Shown: positions 60,578 to 64,000 of the stretch, in pieces
Layout of the letters: every line of letters starts with the position of its first letter
Numbering within the stretch: the first letter of the stretch is position 1
DNA from: Owenweeksia sp.
GTDB lineage: Bacteria; Bacteroidota; Bacteroidia; Flavobacteriales; Schleiferiaceae
Assembly (NCBI GenBank): GCA_002695025.1
Contig: NZNV01000024.1
Span: 1 to 64,000, forward strand
Direction of reading: 5' to 3'
DNA: 64,000 bases
Program-made: the position numbers and the translations under genes
The notes under the pieces: model-generated
Database searches by the model: none
What the model saw: the letters and a program-made list of their open reading frames with translations, nothing else
What the model was told of the DNA's origin: nothing

Positions 60578-61717
60578 ATGGCCAAAACAAAAAATGGCAA
60601 AGCAAAATGGTTGGGACAGTTGGTACAGTTCCAATCAAGGGAACTTATCTGCACACACACTATCAACGGCCGGTTTTGGTATGTAAGCCCTTCGGTAAAG
60701 GGTTTGCTGGGATACGAAAGAGATGAGCTTGAAGGGCGGTCTCCACTTGATTTCCTGCATCCTGATGATCAATCATCTTACCTGGGACTTTTTGAAGACC
60801 AGGATCATTATCAAGAGCCCTTGGAATGGAGGTTCAAAAACAGCAAAGGACACTATATATGGCTGCAAACGCTGATGCAGCCTTTTACGGGGGAAGATGG
60901 GGAAACAATGATCTATTCTTCTTCCAGGGATATAACGGCTGGAAAGCAACAGGTGGAACAGCAAATACAGACCCTGGTGCAAATGTCGGCATCAGTGGGT
61001 CGTCAAAATCAGCAATTGCTGGAATTTAGCTATATTATATCCCATAACCTTCGCGGGCCGGTAGGTAACCTGGAGACCCTGGCCAACTTTCTCCAGGAGT
61101 CTGAGAGCCGTGATGAGCAGGAGATGATCATTGCCAAGATCCATGAATCCTCCAGTAGCCTTAACCATACCTTTGAGGAGCTGATGCAGGTACTTAAGGT
61201 TCGCCATCAAAGCGAAATAAGGATGGAAGAGGTTAATTTGAAGGGGCTGATAGTAGAAACCCTGAAATTATTTGAAGCTTCCATTCAAAATCACAGAGGA
61301 AGCATAGAGGTGGATATTCCTGAAGATATGCGGGTGGAAACTTTTCCGGTATACCTCAAGAGCATAGCGGTAAACCTGCTTTCCAACGCTATAAAGTATA
61401 AGGATCCGGCAAAGGAAAGCCTCAGGATAAGGATTGGTATACAGCAAACGGCTAATGGAGAAGACAGCCTTTTTTTCAGAGATAATGGTCTGGGGATCGA
61501 TTTGAAGCGTTATGGCGATAAAATGTTTCGTCTGCACAAAACCTTTCATCGCAACCCTGACGCCCGTGGTTTTGGTCTCTTTATGTGTAAGAACCAAATG
61601 GAGGCCATGGGGGGCGAAATAAGGGTGAACAGTGAAGTAGGCCGGGGCTGTACCTTCAGCCTGGTGTTTAATCCCAAACGTAAACCTGTACATTTTAACA
61701 TGCCTGAACTTTTTTAG
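60578..61717 (+). CDS. PAS domain sensor histidine kinase
   Basis: 379 residues from the ATG at 60578; the frame to 60512 includes an upstream stretch overlapping the terminator. No membrane helix, so cytosolic. PAS at about 22-125 (THTINGRFWYVSPSVKGLLG, GHYIWLQTLMQPF), HisKA with SHNLRGPVGN (His156), N box SNAIKYKDP, G1 box FRDNGLGIDL, G2 RGFGLFMCKN. A class I kinase with no response regulator adjacent. The signal is unknown. The next gene starts 2 bases after its stop. Confidence 0.9.
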   Translation: MAKTKNGKAKWLGQLVQFQSRELICTHTINGRFWYVSPSVKGLLGYERDELEGRSPLDFLHPDDQSSYLGLFEDQDHYQEPLEWRFKNSKGHYIWLQTLMQPFTGEDGETMIYSSSRDITAGKQQVEQQIQTLVQMSASVGRQNQQLLEFSYIISHNLRGPVGNLETLANFLQESESRDEQEMIIAKIHESSSSLNHTFEELMQVLKVRHQSEIRMEEVNLKGLIVETLKLFEASIQNHRGSIEVDIPEDMRVETFPVYLKSIAVNLLSNAIKYKDPAKESLRIRIGIQQTANGEDSLFFRDNGLGIDLKRYGDKMFRLHKTFHRNPDARGFGLFMCKNQMEAMGGEIRVNSEVGRGCTFSLVFNPKRKPVHFNMPELF

Positions 61718-61719
61718 AT

Positions 61720-62127
61720 ATGGCCAGAAAACAGCACACCAACACAGGATTGATACGCGGAAGGTTAAACCCTTGCCCGGATATGCCCAATTGCAAGGTG
61801 AGCATGTATCCGCAAGACCAGAAGCACCATATGGAACCCTGGTTTTACCACAAAAGCAGGGAGGAAGTGATCAAGATATTACTGGAGGTACTGGATACAG
61901 AATCACGCGTAGAGATCATTGAACAACAGAGTCATTACATCCATGCCGTATTCACCATTGCGATAATGAAATTTAAAGACGATCTGGAGCTTTTTCTTCC
62001 GGAAGATGAAAATGTGATCCACTTTCGTTCAGCATCAAGGGTAGGTTACTCGGATCTGGGTGTAAATAAGCGAAGGTTACGGAGAATACAACGCAAGCTA
62101 AGCAACCGGGGAGTTATTACTATCTAG
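61720..62127 (+). CDS. DUF1499 family protein
   Basis: 135 residues. The DUF1499 signatures are clear: NPCPDMPNCKVSMYPQDQKH at the N-terminus, TIAIMKFKDDLELFLPEDE in the middle, and the closing FRSASRVGYSDLGVNKRRLR. Function unknown in this family. Follows the histidine kinase by two bases and overlaps the end of the convergent TPR kinase by four bases (62124-62127). Confidence 0.88.
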   Translation: MARKQHTNTGLIRGRLNPCPDMPNCKVSMYPQDQKHHMEPWFYHKSREEVIKILLEVLDTESRVEIIEQQSHYIHAVFTIAIMKFKDDLELFLPEDENVIHFRSASRVGYSDLGVNKRRLRRIQRKLSNRGVITI

Positions 62128-64000
62128 CGTCCGCTGGGTAGGATGATGAAGAAGGAGCTTCCTTTGCCTTCCTCACTTTCTATGCGCAGTTCTCCATTAT
62201 TTGCTTCCAGGAACTCGTGCACGATCATAATACCAAGGCCGGTACCTTTCTCATTTAAAGTACCAGGGGTACTCACGTTTTCATTAAAATCCAGCATGCT
62301 GTCAATCTTCTTCCTGCTCATTCCTATACCGTGGTCCTTTACCTGTAAATGTACATCCCCGTTAAGCTTGCTGGCCGACAATTCAATAGCCTTGCCACTA
62401 GGCGAAAATTTAATGGCATTAACCAACAAATTGCGAAGAATGATCTCGGTATGATCCGGGTCTGCATACACCTTCAGCTTATCAGGAAGATTGGTGTCAA
62501 GCCGCAAGTCCTTGTTTTCCAAAGTGCTGTGTAATTGCTTTTGCAGTGCTTCAATAATGGGCCGTATTTCAATGTTACGCGGCCGCACACTCATGCCGGT
62601 AAACTGGTTCTTGCTCCATATCAATAGGTTTTCAACCGAAGAGCGCGTATGGCTTACAGATTCTTTAAGACCTTCCAGTAGTTCTTTCCGGTCTTCGTCA
62701 CTGATCTGGTTATAGTCCAGTAGCTCCAGTATACCTAAGATCTGGTTAAAGGGTTGCTTAAGGTCATGGGTAAGGATGGAGAATAGTTTATCCTTGGTTT
62801 GGTTCAGGTTTTCCAGCTCCAGGTTTTTCTGGATCAGAAGGTTGCTTTGATGATCAATTTCAGATTGCTTCTTCTGGATCAGGTCGGTTTTTTCCAACAG
62901 TAAACGGTTGTATTCCTTACGCTTCCGGATATTGATCATCAGCGTAAAAATGAATGCTATACTCACCAGTAAAAGAATAGTTACTATAATAAGTACCAGC
63001 TTATTGCGGGAAATAATATCCGTTTGCAGCCTGTTGCGGGATTGCAGGATCTCATTTTCATGCTGCTTGATCTCGTTTTGTTGCTGCAGGAGTTTCTCCT
63101 GGATATTAAGTTTGATCAGAGTGTCATTGTAAAGTTTGTACTCCCGGAAGAGCTCCAGTGCCTTTTGGGGTTGACCAGCATCTTCATAAGCTTTGGATAG
63201 AATTATGGAGGATTGGCGGATCAGGTATCGTGAGTTTTCGCGCTTTGCAATTTCATAGGCAGAAAGAGCTACGCGCAGACCATCTTCATATTGCCCACCT
63301 TCAATATAAACCCGTGCCAGGTAACTTTGGTAAAGAGAAATGGAATAAGGATCGCTATAGTCTTCCATCAATTGCACGGCCTTTTTACACTCTTTAATGG
63401 CAGTGCTATAATCGCCATTTTTGGAAGCTACCAGTCCCAGATTACAATATGCAGAAGCCATTTCAAACTGATCACTATGTTCTGTGGCAATTTTCAGGGC
63501 GTCCTGAGCCATTTTTTCAGCCTTATCAAGCTTTCCGTAATACAGAAGTAATTCAGCCTTGAGATTATATGCATTGGCCAAAATCCCTTTCAGGCCGTAT
63601 TTCCTGGCAACGGCTATAGACTGGTTTACGTATTTTTCCGCCAGTTCCATATTTTCCTGGGCCAGGAAGATAATTGCAATGTTTACAGCGGTAGTTGCTT
63701 CACCTTCTGGGTAATCAATGAGCTTATCATACTCCATAGATTTCAGGTAATTGTCTATGGCGCGCAGGTAATATCCCTGATCATTATAAACGTTACCAAT
63801 GCTCAGAAGGGTAGTGCTTAAACCTGAATAGTCCTTGTGGCGTTCAAATATATGTTTAGCCTGATAATGGTATTCGAGGGCTTTTTCAAGGTGATTCTGG
63901 TAATAATAAACCGTACCAATCAGATCCAGTGCGGTTGCAATTTCCGAGCTATCATTTATAGCTTTGCTGAACTCAAGATATTGATTAGCGTAGGAGAGGG
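62124..64000 (-). CDS. TPR-type sensor histidine kinase, 5' end beyond the window
   Basis: At least 625 codons; the frame stays open from the Met at 63737 to the right edge (translating ANQYLEFSKAINDSSEIATA and YYYQNHLEKALEYHYQAKHI), so the true start is outside. N-terminal TPR repeats (VYNDQGYYLRAIDNYLKSM, AYCNLGLVASKNGDYSTAIK), a membrane helix LVLIIVTILLLVSIAFIFTLMI, a coiled coil, HisKA with THDLKQP, N box NAIKFSPSG, and G boxes KDHGIGMSR and GTGLGIMI. Typical Bacteroidota periplasmic-TPR kinase; no response regulator is in view. Confidence 0.88.
   Translation of the reverse strand, partial: LSYANQYLEFSKAINDSSEIATALDLIGTVYYYQNHLEKALEYHYQAKHIFERHKDYSGLSTTLLSIGNVYNDQGYYLRAIDNYLKSMEYDKLIDYPEGEATTAVNIAIIFLAQENMELAEKYVNQSIAVARKYGLKGILANAYNLKAELLLYYGKLDKAEKMAQDALKIATEHSDQFEMASAYCNLGLVASKNGDYSTAIKECKKAVQLMEDYSDPYSISLYQSYLARVYIEGGQYEDGLRVALSAYEIAKRENSRYLIRQSSIILSKAYEDAGQPQKALELFREYKLYNDTLIKLNIQEKLLQQQNEIKQHENEILQSRNRLQTDIISRNKLVLIIVTILLLVSIAFIFTLMINIRKRKEYNRLLLEKTDLIQKKQSEIDHQSNLLIQKNLELENLNQTKDKLFSILTHDLKQPFNQILGILELLDYNQISDEDRKELLEGLKESVSHTRSSVENLLIWSKNQFTGMSVRPRNIEIRPIIEALQKQLHSTLENKDLRLDTNLPDKLKVYADPDHTEIILRNLLVNAIKFSPSGKAIELSASKLNGDVHLQVKDHGIGMSRKKIDSMLDFNENVSTPGTLNEKGTGLGIMIVHEFLEANNGELRIESEEGKGSSFFIILPSGR

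Overview
The window reads as ordinary chromosomal DNA of a free-living, probably marine or freshwater, member of the Bacteroidota (order Flavobacteriales or close to it). The indicators are: many upstream regions carrying the Bacteroidota -7 box TAnnTTTG (best example at hup, 39331-39360), generally weak Shine-Dalgarno sequences, two proteins with a C-terminal Type IX secretion sorting domain, Lol-type lipoproteins with an LxxC lipobox, DUF5723-type barrels, KdsB (hence Kdo/lipid A), and Mpl plus DapA (meso-DAP peptidoglycan). GC is about 45-50% by eye. No rRNA, tRNA, CRISPR array, transposase, phage gene or plasmid gene is visible. Gene density is very high and no stretch over 300 bases lacks a gene.

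Layout. 1-4.5 kb: GNAT acetyltransferase, a secreted protein, two class I methyltransferases separated by two copies of a REP-like hairpin, and an SGNH lipoprotein. 4.5-6.9 kb: a TPR/PD40/OmpA envelope protein and a small Cys-rich secreted protein. 7.1-7.75 kb: an AT-rich islet with two orphan small genes. 7.8-15.2 kb: the most unusual block, two divergently oriented copies of a lipoprotein + DUF5723 beta-barrel module. 15.2-24 kb: rarA, rhomboid, short-chain reductase, HdeD-like membrane protein, TIGR02757 protein, a Cys-rich lipoprotein, kdsB, then a stress-protection group (PfpI, DUF2383, small Rho-N-like protein, class II photolyase). The photolyase appears frameshifted at its C-terminus. 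24-30.5 kb: ligA-DUF6913-dapA coupled operon, LpoB-like and COG3014 lipoproteins, DUF2752 and TM2 membrane proteins. 30.5-33.1 kb: an ECF sigma / small membrane anti-sigma candidate / CpxP-CnrX-like sensor / di-haem peroxidase group. 33-41.5 kb: second rhomboid, SCO-like lipoprotein, SET protein, GH3 adenylating enzyme, fabI, prmC, hup, fmt, DUF6588 barrel. 41.5-45.9 kb: recQ operon, DUF493, a sterol-desaturase-family gene broken by an in-frame TGA, CPXCG protein. 46-56.5 kb: secreted PDZ protein, MFS exporter, RNase Z, T9SS cargo, pyrB-pyrR-mpl, MbnP-like lipoprotein, PlsC, Nudix, DUF6263 protein. 56.6-64 kb: oxyR (both redox cysteines at E. coli positions), Lon-N protein, cyclophilin lipoprotein, YHS protein, sucD, PAS histidine kinase, DUF1499 and a TPR histidine kinase running off the right edge.

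Most of the content is housekeeping (replication/repair: ligA, recQ, rarA, photolyase; translation: fmt, prmC; envelope: kdsB, mpl, dapA, fabI, plsC; nucleotides: pyrB/pyrR; TCA: sucD). The best candidates for something undescribed are the mirrored lipoprotein/DUF5723 module, the sigma-sensor-peroxidase group, and the two small AT-rich genes. Coordinates were read by hand and no database search was run, so family names rest on motif recognition.
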